Translations under genes and position numbers: made by a program | Shown: positions 27,317-35,895 of the stretch, piece after piece | How positions within the stretch are numbered: position 1 is the stretch's first letter | Layout of the letters: each line of letters opens with the position of its first letter | The notes under the pieces: model-generated | The model's input: only the letters and a program-made list of their open reading frames with translations | Databases searched by the model: none | What the model was told of the DNA's origin: nothing | From: an uncultured Lentisphaeraceae bacterium | GTDB lineage: Bacteria; Verrucomicrobiota; Kiritimatiellia; RFP12; DVOR01 | DNA: 63,954 nucleotides | Direction: 5' to 3' | Assembly (NCBI GenBank): GCA_937892925.1 | Contig: CALBHX010000031.1 | Location: 1-63,954 of the forward strand

Positions 27317-28294
27317 TTATTTCCGACAGAGCATCTGCGCCAGACGCCACCACCCCCGGCGCATCACCCACAAGCGCAGGCGCCATTTCAACGGAAGCTC
27401 CAGAGCCCGTGGCAGCAATACCGCAAACACCTCCCGAATGGCCTGGGCGGCCTCAGCGTTCCGACGAACCGTGCCAGGGGCGATCCAAAAGCGAATGAGG
27501 GTGTGCCCCACCCACTTAAAAGGCGTCATCAGAGCGCGGTGATATGCGCGGCGAAAGCGAGGCTCGATGGGAAGCGCGGCGGCTTGGGCAAGCGCCTGAG
27601 CATAACCGGCGATCCAAACGGGAGAACACGTGCCGCATGAACCGGACGTGTGCCCCGTACGCCAAAAGTAGGTAACTGCATTTAGCAAACACGCACGGGA
27701 GACGGCCAGATGCGTAAGGGGCGTATAATACGTGTCATCGCCATAACGCACGGGTAAAAACCGAAAAGCACCGAATGCAGCGCGGTCATAGCGCTTATTC
27801 CAGCTTGGAAAAGCAAGACCGCCGTGAAGCGGGTTAGTAATGGCTGCAATCAGCTCTTCTCGCCACCGTGCCCCCTCCAACAACGTATACCCAGGCGATG
27901 CGTCAAGCGGCGGAGGCGTCTCGGAGAATGGGCACATCCGCCCAACAACCAAGGCTGCGCCGCTCTCCCGAGCGCCCTGTTCAAGCACTTCCACCGCATA
28001 AGGCGGAAGAATATCGTCCTGATCCAGGTGCATAAACGCACGTCCGCGCAAAGCCTCAAGAGCGCGGTTGCGAGCACCACAGATACCGGCATTCCGCTGA
28101 GCTATCACCCGAAAACGCACATCCGCGCGGATGGTTTCGGCCAACACCGCCTGCGACTCATCACGCGAACCGTCGTCTACCAAAATCGCTTCCCAATCAC
28201 GCGCTGTCTGCCGACGAAGACTTGTGAGCAGCTCCGTCAGGAACGGGAGCGCATTATAGACAGGGCAGAGGATGGAAAGTGCGGGCGAGGTCAT
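27317..28294 (-). CDS. Family 2 glycosyltransferase
   Basis: 325 residues. The N-terminal GT-A fold is clear (ALSILCPVYNALPFLTELLT; AILVDDGSRDES; RNAGICGARNRALE), with the metal-binding DxD equivalent in HLDQDD. The acceptor side (WNKRYDRAAFGAFRF; YGDDTYYTPL) is less conserved, and the C-terminus is helical and basic. It transfers a sugar from a nucleotide donor, probably to an envelope polysaccharide. The start overlaps the acyltransferase gene stop by 4 nt, so the two may act on the same glycan. Confidence 0.92.
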   Translation of the reverse strand: MTSPALSILCPVYNALPFLTELLTSLRRQTARDWEAILVDDGSRDESQAVLAETIRADVRFRVIAQRNAGICGARNRALEALRGRAFMHLDQDDILPPYAVEVLEQGARESGAALVVGRMCPFSETPPPLDASPGYTLLEGARWREELIAAITNPLHGGLAFPSWNKRYDRAAFGAFRFLPVRYGDDTYYTPLTHLAVSRACLLNAVTYFWRTGHTSGSCGTCSPVWIAGYAQALAQAAALPIEPRFRRAYHRALMTPFKWVGHTLIRFWIAPGTVRRNAEAAQAIREVFAVLLPRALELPLKWRLRLWVMRRGWWRLAQMLCRK

Positions 28295-29142
28295 AGACGA
28301 GAAGATGGCAATTCAGGAAGGCGGCAGCAGACCCAGCGGCCAAACAGCTTGAGCATCCGGGCACCCCGGCCGAAACGACAGTAGAACCGCCGACGGCGGG
28401 CAAAAGGTGCGAACGCTGCCAGAGTCACCACAGGCGGTTCAAGCCGAGGAAGCTCACCCGCAGCGATCGCCTGTCGAAGCGTGTCGAGCGTACCGGCCAG
28501 ATCCCGCCAATCAATGCGTCTGGACAAGGCAGAAAGATCATAATCCCACCACTTCAGGTCTTCAATCGCACGGATCGTGGCCTCGTCAAAACGATACCGA
28601 ATCACTTTAGCAGGAATTCCGCCAACAATAGCATAGGGCGGAACATCCCGGGTAACCACCGCGTTGGCGGCAATAACCGCACCGTTACCGATCGTTACGC
28701 CGCCCATAATAATCGCACGGTGACCAATCCAGACATCATGCCCAACGGTAATGGGCGCGGCGGCGTCATCATAAGGCGCGGGAAAGGCTCCCTCCTGACC
28801 AGGAAACGAATGGCGGATGTAGAAGTACGGAGAGGTGGAGAGACGATCGAGGGGGTGTGACTTGAGACCAAAGGAGACCCCATCGGCAACCGAGCAATAA
28901 CGCCCCACGGTTACGCCCAACAATTCCGAACTGGTGTAAGAATACGCGCCGAGCGCGCTGTCAATCCGCTCCAACCGAAGCGGCGCCCAAAGCTTACATG
29001 CCCTCTCCAGCCGCAGTTGGCCGCCCTGCCCCATATTAAGCAGATGGGGAGGAAGCGCAACGCCCCACGCGCGCTCCACCTCTTTTCGAATACGCTTGGG
29101 GAACACATACACCATTTTGAGAGAGCAAGAAGGGTCCGGCAT
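28291..29142 (-). CDS. Left-handed beta-helix acyltransferase (Vat/xenobiotic acetyltransferase type)
   Basis: 283 residues from ATG 29142 (AAGGA 10 nt upstream); a GTG at 29148 adds two residues. Hexapeptide repeats form the helix: VGRYCSVADGVSFG, ITVGHDVWIGHRAIIMGGVT, IGNGAVIAANAVVTRDVPPY, then AIVGGIPAKVIRYRF. The loop around the HSFPG segment and the catalytic-type His (SHPLDR) fit the acetyl-CoA-dependent Vat family. N- and C-terminal arms are longer than in Vat (about 210). Next to a GT2 gene, it more likely acetylates a surface sugar than an antibiotic; that is inference. Confidence 0.88.
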   Translation of the reverse strand: MPDPSCSLKMVYVFPKRIRKEVERAWGVALPPHLLNMGQGGQLRLERACKLWAPLRLERIDSALGAYSYTSSELLGVTVGRYCSVADGVSFGLKSHPLDRLSTSPYFYIRHSFPGQEGAFPAPYDDAAAPITVGHDVWIGHRAIIMGGVTIGNGAVIAANAVVTRDVPPYAIVGGIPAKVIRYRFDEATIRAIEDLKWWDYDLSALSRRIDWRDLAGTLDTLRQAIAAGELPRLEPPVVTLAAFAPFARRRRFYCRFGRGARMLKLFGRWVCCRLPELPSSRL

Positions 29143-29148
29143 GGCCAC

Positions 29149-29847
29149 TTATTCCTTGGGAAGGCGAAGGCGCGGATAACGCAGGCGCCAGCGCTGCGAT
29201 GACGGAATCGAATGCGCCTCTGGCAGGCGAAACTTGAAGCGCATGGCAATCAGGCGGATGAGAAGCACCGTGCCCGAAACGATCAGAAAACGCCCAAAAT
29301 AATCCACCTGCGGCACGCAGCGGGAGAGAATCACAAAGAGCAGACCGCCAATCAACGCGGCCGTTGCATAAAAATCACTGCGCAGAACCGCCGGAATGCG
29401 CATGGCCAGCACATCACGGATAACCCCGCCGCCCACAGCCGTCATCACGCCGCACAACGCCACCGCCACCCACTCGCAGCCGTAAAGCATGGCCTTTTCA
29501 CAGCCAATGGCAGTAAAAACGCCCAGCCCTACCGCATCCAGCACGGGAATAATATTCCAACGATCGCCCAGCCGCGGCGCCAAATAAAACGTGATTGCCC
29601 CCACAATCGCACAAAGAATCAGATAGCGCCCATCCTGAAACGCCGCGACTGGCGTAGCGCCAATCAGCGCATCGCGGGTAATGCCCCCGCCCACACCAAC
29701 CGCGCACGCCAGCACCACCACACCCAACACATCCAAATGACTGCGGAACCCGCGCAGCGCCCCCGTCACGGCAAAGACAGCCGTTCCAAATAAATCCAAA
29801 CCCAAAATAATGGTATCGCGATGTGCAGAAAGAAAGGAAAGCTCCAT
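29149..29847 (-). CDS. TRIC-type channel / UPF0126 membrane protein
   Basis: 232 residues with about seven membrane helices in two repeats. Each repeat carries the signature glycine-rich turn (VGGGITRDALIG and VGGGVIRDVLAM) found in prokaryotic trimeric intracellular cation channels (YadS/YicG). The first helix has LDLFGTAVFAVTGALRG. The C-terminal 30 residues are basic and cytoplasmic. The stop is directly followed by the acyltransferase region; the start at 29847 faces the divergent HAD gene across 115 bp. Potassium-selective transport is known for homologues. Confidence 0.9.
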   Translation of the reverse strand: MELSFLSAHRDTIILGLDLFGTAVFAVTGALRGFRSHLDVLGVVVLACAVGVGGGITRDALIGATPVAAFQDGRYLILCAIVGAITFYLAPRLGDRWNIIPVLDAVGLGVFTAIGCEKAMLYGCEWVAVALCGVMTAVGGGVIRDVLAMRIPAVLRSDFYATAALIGGLLFVILSRCVPQVDYFGRFLIVSGTVLLIRLIAMRFKFRLPEAHSIPSSQRWRLRYPRLRLPKE

Positions 29848-29913
29848 GGCGTCTCTCTATCCCTCAATCAAGTCTCTACCCCTTGCGCCAGGGCACCAGC
29901 CCCAGACGCACGG

Positions 29914-29919
29914 TATAAT
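29914..29919 (+). promoter_or_regulatory. Possible -10 element of the HAD gene
   Basis: A perfect TATAAT lies 43 nt upstream of the ATG at 29963. No good -35 is found at the usual spacing, so the call is weak. Confidence 0.35.
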
Positions 29920-29962
29920 AACACATCCTGCCGAAACGCGGAGTTTTGCTACACTGCCCGCC

Positions 29963-30637
29963 ATGAACACCTTGCCAAAAGCCGCCTTTTTCGATATCGA
30001 TGGCACCCTTTTCGACACCGAGCGCCTCTGGGCCGAAGCCCTTGCGCTTCTCTTTGAACGTCTGGGCGCACACACATCTGCCGCTGCCCTTTCGCGCCTG
30101 ACCTACGGCCTCGCATGGCCCGATGCCCACCGCGCGCTCCAACTTCATTTCCCGGAAACCGTTGGCGACCTTTCTGCAGCCGCCCTTGGGGCGCGTCTCT
30201 GCGTGGAGTTCGACCGTCTGTTTGCGCTGGCGCCGCCCCTGATTGCCCCCGCCGCGGCACTTCTCCGCGCCCTTCGTACCGCAGGCGTTCCCTGCGCCTA
30301 CGTCTCCGGAAGCCCGCGCCGCACGATTGAAACCAATCTTCGCCGATGTGCCCTCGCGGCTTTGTTCGACTTGGAACGCTCCGTTCCTTCCGATGACATG
30401 CCCAGGGGAAAACCCGCGCCCGATGGCTACCAGCTGGCGCTGAAACGATTTGGCATCCAACCTGATGAGGCCGTGGTCTTTGAGGATTCCCGCGTGGGCA
30501 GTCTGGCCGCTCTCGCCGCCGGTATTGCACAAACTTACGTCTGCCCGCCGCCCAACGCGCCGCCGCAAGACTTCCCGCCCGAAGCCCGCCGTCTCGCCTC
30601 TTGGAATGACGCGCTCCCCGCCCTGCCCCGCACATAA
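29963..30637 (+). CDS. HAD-superfamily phosphatase (beta-phosphoglucomutase/GPH-like)
   Basis: 224 residues from ATG 29963. Motif I is FFDIDGTLFDTERLW with both Asp residues, motif II is the YVSGSP serine, and motifs III and IV are the Lys region GKPAPDGYQLA and VVFEDSRVGSLAA. The cap domain is a small helical C1 type, as in phosphoglycolate phosphatase and sugar-phosphate phosphatases. Substrate is not predictable. A 51-codon in-frame extension upstream includes the candidate promoter and has no homology, so the shorter start was chosen. Confidence 0.9.
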   Translation: MNTLPKAAFFDIDGTLFDTERLWAEALALLFERLGAHTSAAALSRLTYGLAWPDAHRALQLHFPETVGDLSAAALGARLCVEFDRLFALAPPLIAPAAALLRALRTAGVPCAYVSGSPRRTIETNLRRCALAALFDLERSVPSDDMPRGKPAPDGYQLALKRFGIQPDEAVVFEDSRVGSLAALAAGIAQTYVCPPPNAPPQDFPPEARRLASWNDALPALPRT

Positions 30638-30710
30638 CCCCCATCTGCCCATCGCCAAGCGAAGCGTACACCCGCTCCTGCTCGGCTCGCCGCCTTCCCC
30701 GGAGAAAAGA

Positions 30711-30746
30711 AAAACCGCAAGTTATCCTTTGACAACCTGCGGTTTT
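30711..30746 (-). terminator. Terminator of tRNA-Ser
   Basis: A 13 bp stem with one G-U pair (30711-30723 with 30734-30746), a 10 nt loop and a T-rich tail on the minus strand lie 6 nt beyond the tRNA-Ser 3' end. Confidence 0.88.
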
Positions 30747-30752
30747 GCAAAC

Positions 30753-30843
30753 TGGCGGAGAGGGAGGGATTTGAACCCTCGGTACCCACAAGGAGTACAC
30801 AAGATTTCCAGTCTTGCGCCTTCGACCACTCGGCCACCTCTCC
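30753..30843 (-). tRNA. tRNA-Ser (anticodon GGA)
   Basis: 91 nt class II tRNA with encoded CCA. The acceptor is GGAGAGG, the anticodon stem CAAGA/TCTTG encloses CTGGAAA, and a long variable arm (about 20 nt) follows. The T-loop is TTCAAAT. Confidence 0.95.
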
Positions 30844-31170
30844 AGAAACAGCAATTATTGTCTCAAATTACGGCCAAAAAGGCAAGCTGTAATTTCCAAA
30901 AAGTATTACCGGGAACCTTCGCGGCAGGGAGCCCGCAATTCCCCGTGGAGCATTATTCCGCACGTCTACACCCAGGCACCGCACGAAAACGGTTTTCGCG
31001 GCATGTCCCGCCCGATTCTCCCCGCATCAGGCGTTCTTCCCCAACCCAAAACAGATTCAGGATGCGTTTGGGGCTGCTGAGCCTTCGTGCCGGAACACGT
31101 TCAAGGCTCGAATCTTTTTGACCGAACCGCTCTCCCAGCAGCGAACAACAGAGCCCGAAACGTATGCGGT
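30844..31170. other. Intergenic region without a supported gene
   Basis: 327 bp upstream of tRNA-Ser and downstream of zupT. It should contain the tRNA-Ser promoter (an AT-rich stretch at about 30846-30890), but no clear -35/-10 pair is seen. No open frame with recognisable content. Confidence 0.45.
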
Positions 31171-32049
31171 TCAAAGCAGCAGCAGGCTCACGGCCATCAT
31201 CGCCATGCCTGCAACCAGGCCGACCAGTGAATCATGCCCCTTCCCATACGCACGGGAAGCGGGCAAAAGCTCGTCCACACTGATAAAGACCATGATGCCG
31301 GCAATCCCACCGGAAATCATTCCCAAAAGCAACGGCGGAGGCGAAAATACGGCTGAGCCATACACAACGGCCAGAACGGCCCACAACACCAGTGCACCCA
31401 CCGGCTCCGCTAATCCCGAGAGGCATGCCCATGCAAAAGCGCGCATCCGGCTGCCGGTAGCATAGTAAATCGGGACGGAAACAGAAATCCCTTCGGGGAT
31501 GTTGTGCAGCGCGATAGCAATGGCAATCGCCACACCCAGACGCGGATTCTCCAACGCGGCCAGAAAAGTGGCCAGCCCCTCAGGAAAATTGTGAATCGTA
31601 ATAGCCAGCGCCGTGAAGAGCCCCATTCGAAAGAGTTTTCCGCGATTGTGGCGTTCGGTGGCCGCCACATGATGCTGCGCCTCGGGCGGAACGGAGGCGG
31701 CGGCATCCTGCAGCGGCGCATACTCAGCAGCGGCATGCGTCTCGTGCGGATTCTCCTCTTCCGGCACCAGGCGGTCAATGAGGAAAATCAGAAGAATGCC
31801 CAAGAAGAAACTCAGCGTAGCCCAGGCTGAAGCCAAACGCTCCCCCCACCCGCCGCGCTGAATCTCTGCCACCCCCGAAGGAAGCAGCTCAACAAAAGAG
31901 ACGTAAAGCATCACTCCCGCAGAGAGCCCTGTACAGAGCGAAAGCAGCCGCGTATTCACCCGTTTCACGAAGAAGGCCGTCGCCGCCCCCAGCCCAGTGG
32001 AAAGCCCGGCAAGCAACGTCAGCACAAATGCGATCAGAAGATTAGCCAC
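31171..32049 (-). CDS. zupT: ZIP-family divalent metal transporter, ZupT-like
   Basis: 292 residues from a GTG at 32049, with eight predicted membrane helices. The N-terminus LLAGLSTGLGAATAFF and the LSAGVMLYVSFVELLP helix match ZupT. Metal-binding TM4 and TM5 carry HNFPEGLATF and ALHNIPEGISVSVPIYYATG. A His/Glu-rich cytoplasmic loop lies between TM3 and TM4 (ENPHETHAAAEY; AQHHVAATERHNRG). It imports zinc and other divalent cations across the inner membrane. It lies 53 nt beyond lpxB on the same strand. Confidence 0.93.
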   Translation of the reverse strand: MANLLIAFVLTLLAGLSTGLGAATAFFVKRVNTRLLSLCTGLSAGVMLYVSFVELLPSGVAEIQRGGWGERLASAWATLSFFLGILLIFLIDRLVPEEENPHETHAAAEYAPLQDAAASVPPEAQHHVAATERHNRGKLFRMGLFTALAITIHNFPEGLATFLAALENPRLGVAIAIAIALHNIPEGISVSVPIYYATGSRMRAFAWACLSGLAEPVGALVLWAVLAVVYGSAVFSPPPLLLGMISGGIAGIMVFISVDELLPASRAYGKGHDSLVGLVAGMAMMAVSLLLL

Positions 32050-32102
32050 GGCTTCGACTTTCCCCTCTATTCAATCCGGCGGCAGCGTCCGAAAACCCGG
32101 GT

Positions 32103-33284
32103 TTATTTTTCTCCGGAAGGTGCAGATGCCAGCAGCTCGGCAATAGCCTGCGCTGCCCGCGCCGTGGCTCCGGGGGTTCCCAGGCGGTCACGCACCTGTG
32201 CGTAAGCGGACAACAACGCGCGCCGCTCCGGCGTATCACGCAAAAACGTCAGCAGCCCAACGGCCGATTCGTAGATCGAGAAATCTCGCTGAAGCAGCTC
32301 CGGCATAACCAGCCGCCCGGCAATAATATTCACCAACCCGGCAAAGCGCAGCATTGCGTGCGCCGTAACCACCCGTGCCACGCACTCCGTTGGCAAACTG
32401 ACGCGGTAGGCCAGCAATGCCGGGCAATTCATCAGGCACGCTTCCAGTGTAGCGGTGCCGCTGGCAATCAGTGCTGCATCTGCCTGCGCCAATACATGCC
32501 GCGCCTGCCCCTCCACCACCGAAAGATGCCGCGGCCCCTCTACCCGTGCACAAATTCGCTCCACCAACGCCCGCATCTTCGGTGTTGGCGTGGGGATAAT
32601 AAAAGCACAATTCCCATGTTTAATGGCTTCCACCCGCCGCGCCGCGCGCAAAAATGTGGGCAGGATGGAGCGGATTTCCCCTGCGCGGCTGCCAGGCAGC
32701 AATGCCACACGGAAGCGGCCATGCCACGGAAGCTCAGGCGGCTGTTCCGCCCGCGTCTGCGCGGCCTGCTCCACCAACGGATGCCCCACATACACCGCTT
32801 TCAGACCGCTGCCCGCATAGAGCGCCGGCTCAAACGGAAAAATGCACAGCAACAGATCAAAGGCGTGCGCCATGCGTTTGATCCGCCCGCGCCGCCACAC
32901 CCACACCTTGGGTGAAATGTAATGCACAGTCCGCACGCCCAATGCCCGAACCCGCTCTGCCAGAGCAATGTTAAAGGAATAATAATCCAGCGTAATGAGC
33001 ACGTCCGGCCGCCAAGCCGCCGCCAACGCCGTCATCTCCCGAAGCACTTTCCGGAAAAATCGAAGCTTAGACAACACCTCAAAGATGCCCATAGCTCCCA
33101 ACTCATCGGTATGGTAAAGCAACTGGGCGCCCTCTGCGCGCATGGCATTGCCCCCCAGCCCGCGGATTTCCAGCTCCCGCCCGGGAAATTGCGCGCGCAG
33201 AGCGCGAATCAGCGCGCCGCCGTACATGTCGCCGGAGACTTCCCCGGCGGCCATCAGAATCTTCAAAGGCGGAACCGTTGTCAT
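32103..33284 (-). CDS. lpxB: Lipid-A-disaccharide synthase
   Basis: 393 residues, typical of LpxB. It joins UDP-2,3-diacylglucosamine and lipid X to form the lipid A disaccharide at the inner membrane. The N-terminus is MAAGEVSGDMYGGALIRAL, followed by GLGGNAMRAEGAQLLY, GIFEVLSKL, the HYISPKVWVWRRGRIKRM segment and FPFEPALY...YVGHPLVE, then LPGSRAGEI and ASGTATLEACLM in the donor half. It shows that the organism makes lipid A. The upstream lipoprotein gene ends 6 nt before its start. Confidence 0.96.
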   Translation of the reverse strand: MTTVPPLKILMAAGEVSGDMYGGALIRALRAQFPGRELEIRGLGGNAMRAEGAQLLYHTDELGAMGIFEVLSKLRFFRKVLREMTALAAAWRPDVLITLDYYSFNIALAERVRALGVRTVHYISPKVWVWRRGRIKRMAHAFDLLLCIFPFEPALYAGSGLKAVYVGHPLVEQAAQTRAEQPPELPWHGRFRVALLPGSRAGEIRSILPTFLRAARRVEAIKHGNCAFIIPTPTPKMRALVERICARVEGPRHLSVVEGQARHVLAQADAALIASGTATLEACLMNCPALLAYRVSLPTECVARVVTAHAMLRFAGLVNIIAGRLVMPELLQRDFSIYESAVGLLTFLRDTPERRALLSAYAQVRDRLGTPGATARAAQAIAELLASAPSGEK

Positions 33285-33290
33285 AACCGG

Positions 33291-33749
33291 CTACTCCGTT
33301 AAATGGGTGATAACCGTTTCCGGCCACCGGGAGCCTGTAACCGGATCTTTCCGATAGAGCCGAACCGCCCCCAGCACGACGCGCTGCCCGGGCTTCAGTC
33401 TTTCAACCGCCGCGCACAATGCCTGCGATGTTTCCGGCGCCAAAGCTCCTTTGCGCAAACGCAGCCGCAGCCGCACTTCACCTCCGTCAAACGGGGTCGT
33501 ACCCGCCTGAAAAAGCGCCTCCTCACGCGTAAAGACAGCCACCACACCGCCATGTGTGCAGGCATCCGGGCATTGCGCCGTCATAAACCGGCATGGCTGC
33601 AGCTCCGTTCCGCGATAAACCGCCCGCCAGCAAATACACCCCAAGATATCTCCCGGCGGAAGCGAAGGATCCTCGAACGTTATGGAGACAGACCGACACC
33701 CCGCGCCCATCTGCACGGCCAAAAGAAGCAAAAACAAAAGGCGTTTCAT
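33291..33749 (-). CDS. Small lipoprotein of unknown function
   Basis: 152 residues from ATG 33749, 7 nt after the stop of the upstream gene; the SD is weak. The signal FLLLLAVQMGAGC ends in a lipobox. The mature region is rich in Cys (ILGCICWRAVYRG; PCRFMTAQCPDACTHGG), so disulfides or metal binding are possible. A segment of alternating basic and hydrophobic residues (VRLRLRLRKG) looks like beta strands. No family recognised. Its place between lpxB and the sulfatase-fold gene suggests an envelope role. Confidence 0.7.
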   Translation of the reverse strand: MKRLLFLLLLAVQMGAGCRSVSITFEDPSLPPGDILGCICWRAVYRGTELQPCRFMTAQCPDACTHGGVVAVFTREEALFQAGTTPFDGGEVRLRLRLRKGALAPETSQALCAAVERLKPGQRVVLGAVRLYRKDPVTGSRWPETVITHLTE

Positions 33750-33756
33750 GCGCCCA

Positions 33757-34932
33757 CTATAACACATCCGGCGGCGGGCTGAAAATCGGCAGCACGGCAG
33801 GGTTCATCCCCGGCGGCACCACGAGAAAGATCTCCAGCGGAACCGTTTCTGCTCCATCCAATGCCCAGTGCACCGGCTTCTCGGGTTTCCATTCCGAAAA
33901 CACCGTCCGCTCCCGCACACGAATCACACACGACACCCCAGCCGGGAAGGTCAGCGACACGGCTTTTTGCGCCGTGCGCACATAAAACCCCTGCGGCTTA
34001 TCCTCCGGGCTTAGCCCCGCCGCAGCCTCCGCCGAAAGCGGCAGAACTGAAGGGAAAAAGACCCGATCCGCCGGTTTCAGCATCAAGCGGTTATCCGTAA
34101 AGTCCGGCACCCAGGGGCAATTCTCTGGCAGCTTTTCAAACCGCGTCAGCATCGTACAAGGGCGTGCAGAAAGCGCACGGTTCCCAAGCGAAGCCAGGGG
34201 CAGCTCCAGCGGCCGCTGATAACCCACCCCCGAAAGTAGCGGCAGCACGGACACCGCATCCACCTCTGCAGGCGGCGGCAATCCGACAATCTCCGCCAAC
34301 GTCGGAATCCAGTGTTCCAAACGCACCGGGCGGCGAATCTCCCGCGCCGGCCAAACACAGTTCCGCCAAACAACGATCAGCGGTAGAGGAACCCCTTGCG
34401 GCGCCAGCACCAGCATGGCCTCGGTTTCCAGAAGGGGCGCCAGCGTCTCTGCCAGCTCCTCCGGCGTTGTTTCCTCGCTCAGCACCGCACAGATCGGCGC
34501 CTGTTTCACACCGTCCTCCACCCGCGACTTCCGGCGCAGCGTCAAAATATCCGCCAACCGCCTACACGCCTCCGCCCACGGCACGTCCCGAACAGGCAGC
34601 AGCTGATACCCGGCCGCCTGCAATACCGGCAGCGGCCCCAACGTACAAAACGCCTCCGCCGAAAGCTCCGCCGAAAAAAATGAAGTGCCCTGCGCAGCTG
34701 CGGCTGCAAACGCCTTGCGCCACGCCTTGGGCGCCCCCTTCAGACGCGGCGCTAGGAAAAGAATATCCGGGCGGGCGCCTTCCACGCGCCCCGTCAGTTG
34801 AAGCACGGCCGGGCGCTGATGAGGCTCCGATGCCTCCGTTGAAGCACCCCAGCCGAACGCTCCCCACGCGCCAACCGCCACCCCCAGCAACGCCCCTGCA
34901 CACCGAATCACCCAACTACGACGCATCCGCAT
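33757..34932 (-). CDS. Sulfatase-fold protein lacking the catalytic N-terminal half
   Basis: 391 residues, with an N-terminal signal-like segment (CAGALLGVAVGAWGAFGWG). The middle has the strand-helix pattern that ends a sulfatase core: VPLPLIVVWRNCVWPAREIR, then HWIPTLAEIVGLPPPAEVDA and VSVLPLLSG. In true sulfatases this region follows the catalytic CxPxR (formylglycine) motif, but here no C/SxPxR motif and no N-terminal DDxxxD metal site are present. The N-terminal part (residues 50-180) keeps only a weak alkaline-phosphatase-like rhythm (DILFLAPRLKG). It is thus probably a non-catalytic relative or a heavily eroded sulfatase, exported or membrane-tethered. It overlaps nothing and ends 7 nt before the lipoprotein gene. 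Confidence 0.65.
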   Translation of the reverse strand: MRMRRSWVIRCAGALLGVAVGAWGAFGWGASTEASEPHQRPAVLQLTGRVEGARPDILFLAPRLKGAPKAWRKAFAAAAAQGTSFFSAELSAEAFCTLGPLPVLQAAGYQLLPVRDVPWAEACRRLADILTLRRKSRVEDGVKQAPICAVLSEETTPEELAETLAPLLETEAMLVLAPQGVPLPLIVVWRNCVWPAREIRRPVRLEHWIPTLAEIVGLPPPAEVDAVSVLPLLSGVGYQRPLELPLASLGNRALSARPCTMLTRFEKLPENCPWVPDFTDNRLMLKPADRVFFPSVLPLSAEAAAGLSPEDKPQGFYVRTAQKAVSLTFPAGVSCVIRVRERTVFSEWKPEKPVHWALDGAETVPLEIFLVVPPGMNPAVLPIFSPPPDVL

Positions 34933-34935
34933 GCC

Positions 34936-35463
34936 TCAGAACAGCCACCAAAATAACACCCAATTGACGCCCAGCGCATAAATCTGCGCGGCTAGGTCAT
35001 CGGCCACAATCCCCCACCCTTCCCGCAAGAACTGAACCTGCCGGGCGGGTGGCGGCTTGACCACGTCCAACACGCGAATCACCACAAAGGTCAAAGGAAT
35101 CAACCACGGCTGCTCGAGCAGCGGCAGCCCCACGGTGGCAATCGGGTAGAGCATCCATTCGTCGGCGGTGATCCGCCCATCATCCTTCTTTTTAAGTGCA
35201 CGCTCCGCACACGTGCAAATCGGCACTGCCGCGGCTGTCAGCAGCACACAAACAACCACCTGTGCCCACACCGGGCACCACGCCGCCAAAAGGCACGCCG
35301 CCGCCACTCCGGGAAGTGATCCAAACGTGCCAGGCGCCACCGGCACCACCAACCCAATCCCCAGCCCGGTGCCCAGCCACACCGCCAGCCGTTGAGAAAA
35401 AGAGGCGCCCAGGGTTGCCTCCGGGCGCTGTCCTGCATACGGGTCTTCGCCTTTCCAGCCCAT
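34936..35463 (-). CDS. pgpA: Phosphatidylglycerophosphatase A family protein
   Basis: 175 residues from ATG 35463, sharing one base with the upstream stop; a GTG at 35466 is an alternative. It dephosphorylates phosphatidylglycerol phosphate in the inner membrane. Motifs are VPVAPGTFGSLPGV, the acidic ITADEWM in place of the usual VxDExxG, FVVIRVLDVVKPPPARQVQF and GWGIVADDLAAQIYAL. Four membrane helices are seen. The motif VxDE-G is changed (ADEWML), but the two Asp of VADD remain. Confidence 0.9.
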   Translation of the reverse strand: MGWKGEDPYAGQRPEATLGASFSQRLAVWLGTGLGIGLVVPVAPGTFGSLPGVAAACLLAAWCPVWAQVVVCVLLTAAAVPICTCAERALKKKDDGRITADEWMLYPIATVGLPLLEQPWLIPLTFVVIRVLDVVKPPPARQVQFLREGWGIVADDLAAQIYALGVNWVLFWWLF

Positions 35464-35891
35464 CACTGCCCCTTGGTCATGCGGTAGAACGAAAGAAACG
35501 ACTGGATGACATCGTCCTGCGTGATATCATCTATGGTATAGCGCACGCCTTCCGGGCGGAAGGGCTCGTCATGGGTCGTGGTTCGTGAGTTCATCCGCAC
35601 CACCCGTGCATTGGCTCGCGGCAGAATGCCATCGTTCACATATTGCCGCGCCACGGAGTAGCAGATTTCTTCGATCTTGCCATTCTCGCGATAGACGGTG
35701 AGAATGGTGGAAGCAGGGGCTTCGCGCACGTTAGCCACGCGCCCCAAGCGGCGCATTTCCTCTGCCACGGCATTCAGTGCGGGCGTGGCAACTTCACGCA
35801 GGAACTTGACGAAGCGCGTATTCTCCCGCTCAGCACGAGAGGCCAGCGAATCACTCAGAAAGATATCTTCAAGCTCCTGCTTCCAATCCAT
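35463..35891 (-). CDS. Conserved-looking hypothetical protein
   Basis: 142 residues from ATG 35891, 4 nt after the stop of the upstream gene. It is an acidic, soluble alpha/beta protein with no signal peptide or membrane helix. It starts MDWKQELEDIFLSDSLASRA, has a central helical part (VKFLREVATPALNAVAEEMR), then strands (TILTVYRENGKIEEICYSVA). The C-terminal YTIDDITQDDVIQSFLSFY motif may bind a partner. I recognise no family. It is coupled to pgpA. Confidence 0.75.
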   Translation of the reverse strand: MDWKQELEDIFLSDSLASRAERENTRFVKFLREVATPALNAVAEEMRRLGRVANVREAPASTILTVYRENGKIEEICYSVARQYVNDGILPRANARVVRMNSRTTTHDEPFRPEGVRYTIDDITQDDVIQSFLSFYRMTKGQ

Positions 35892-35895
35892 GCCG

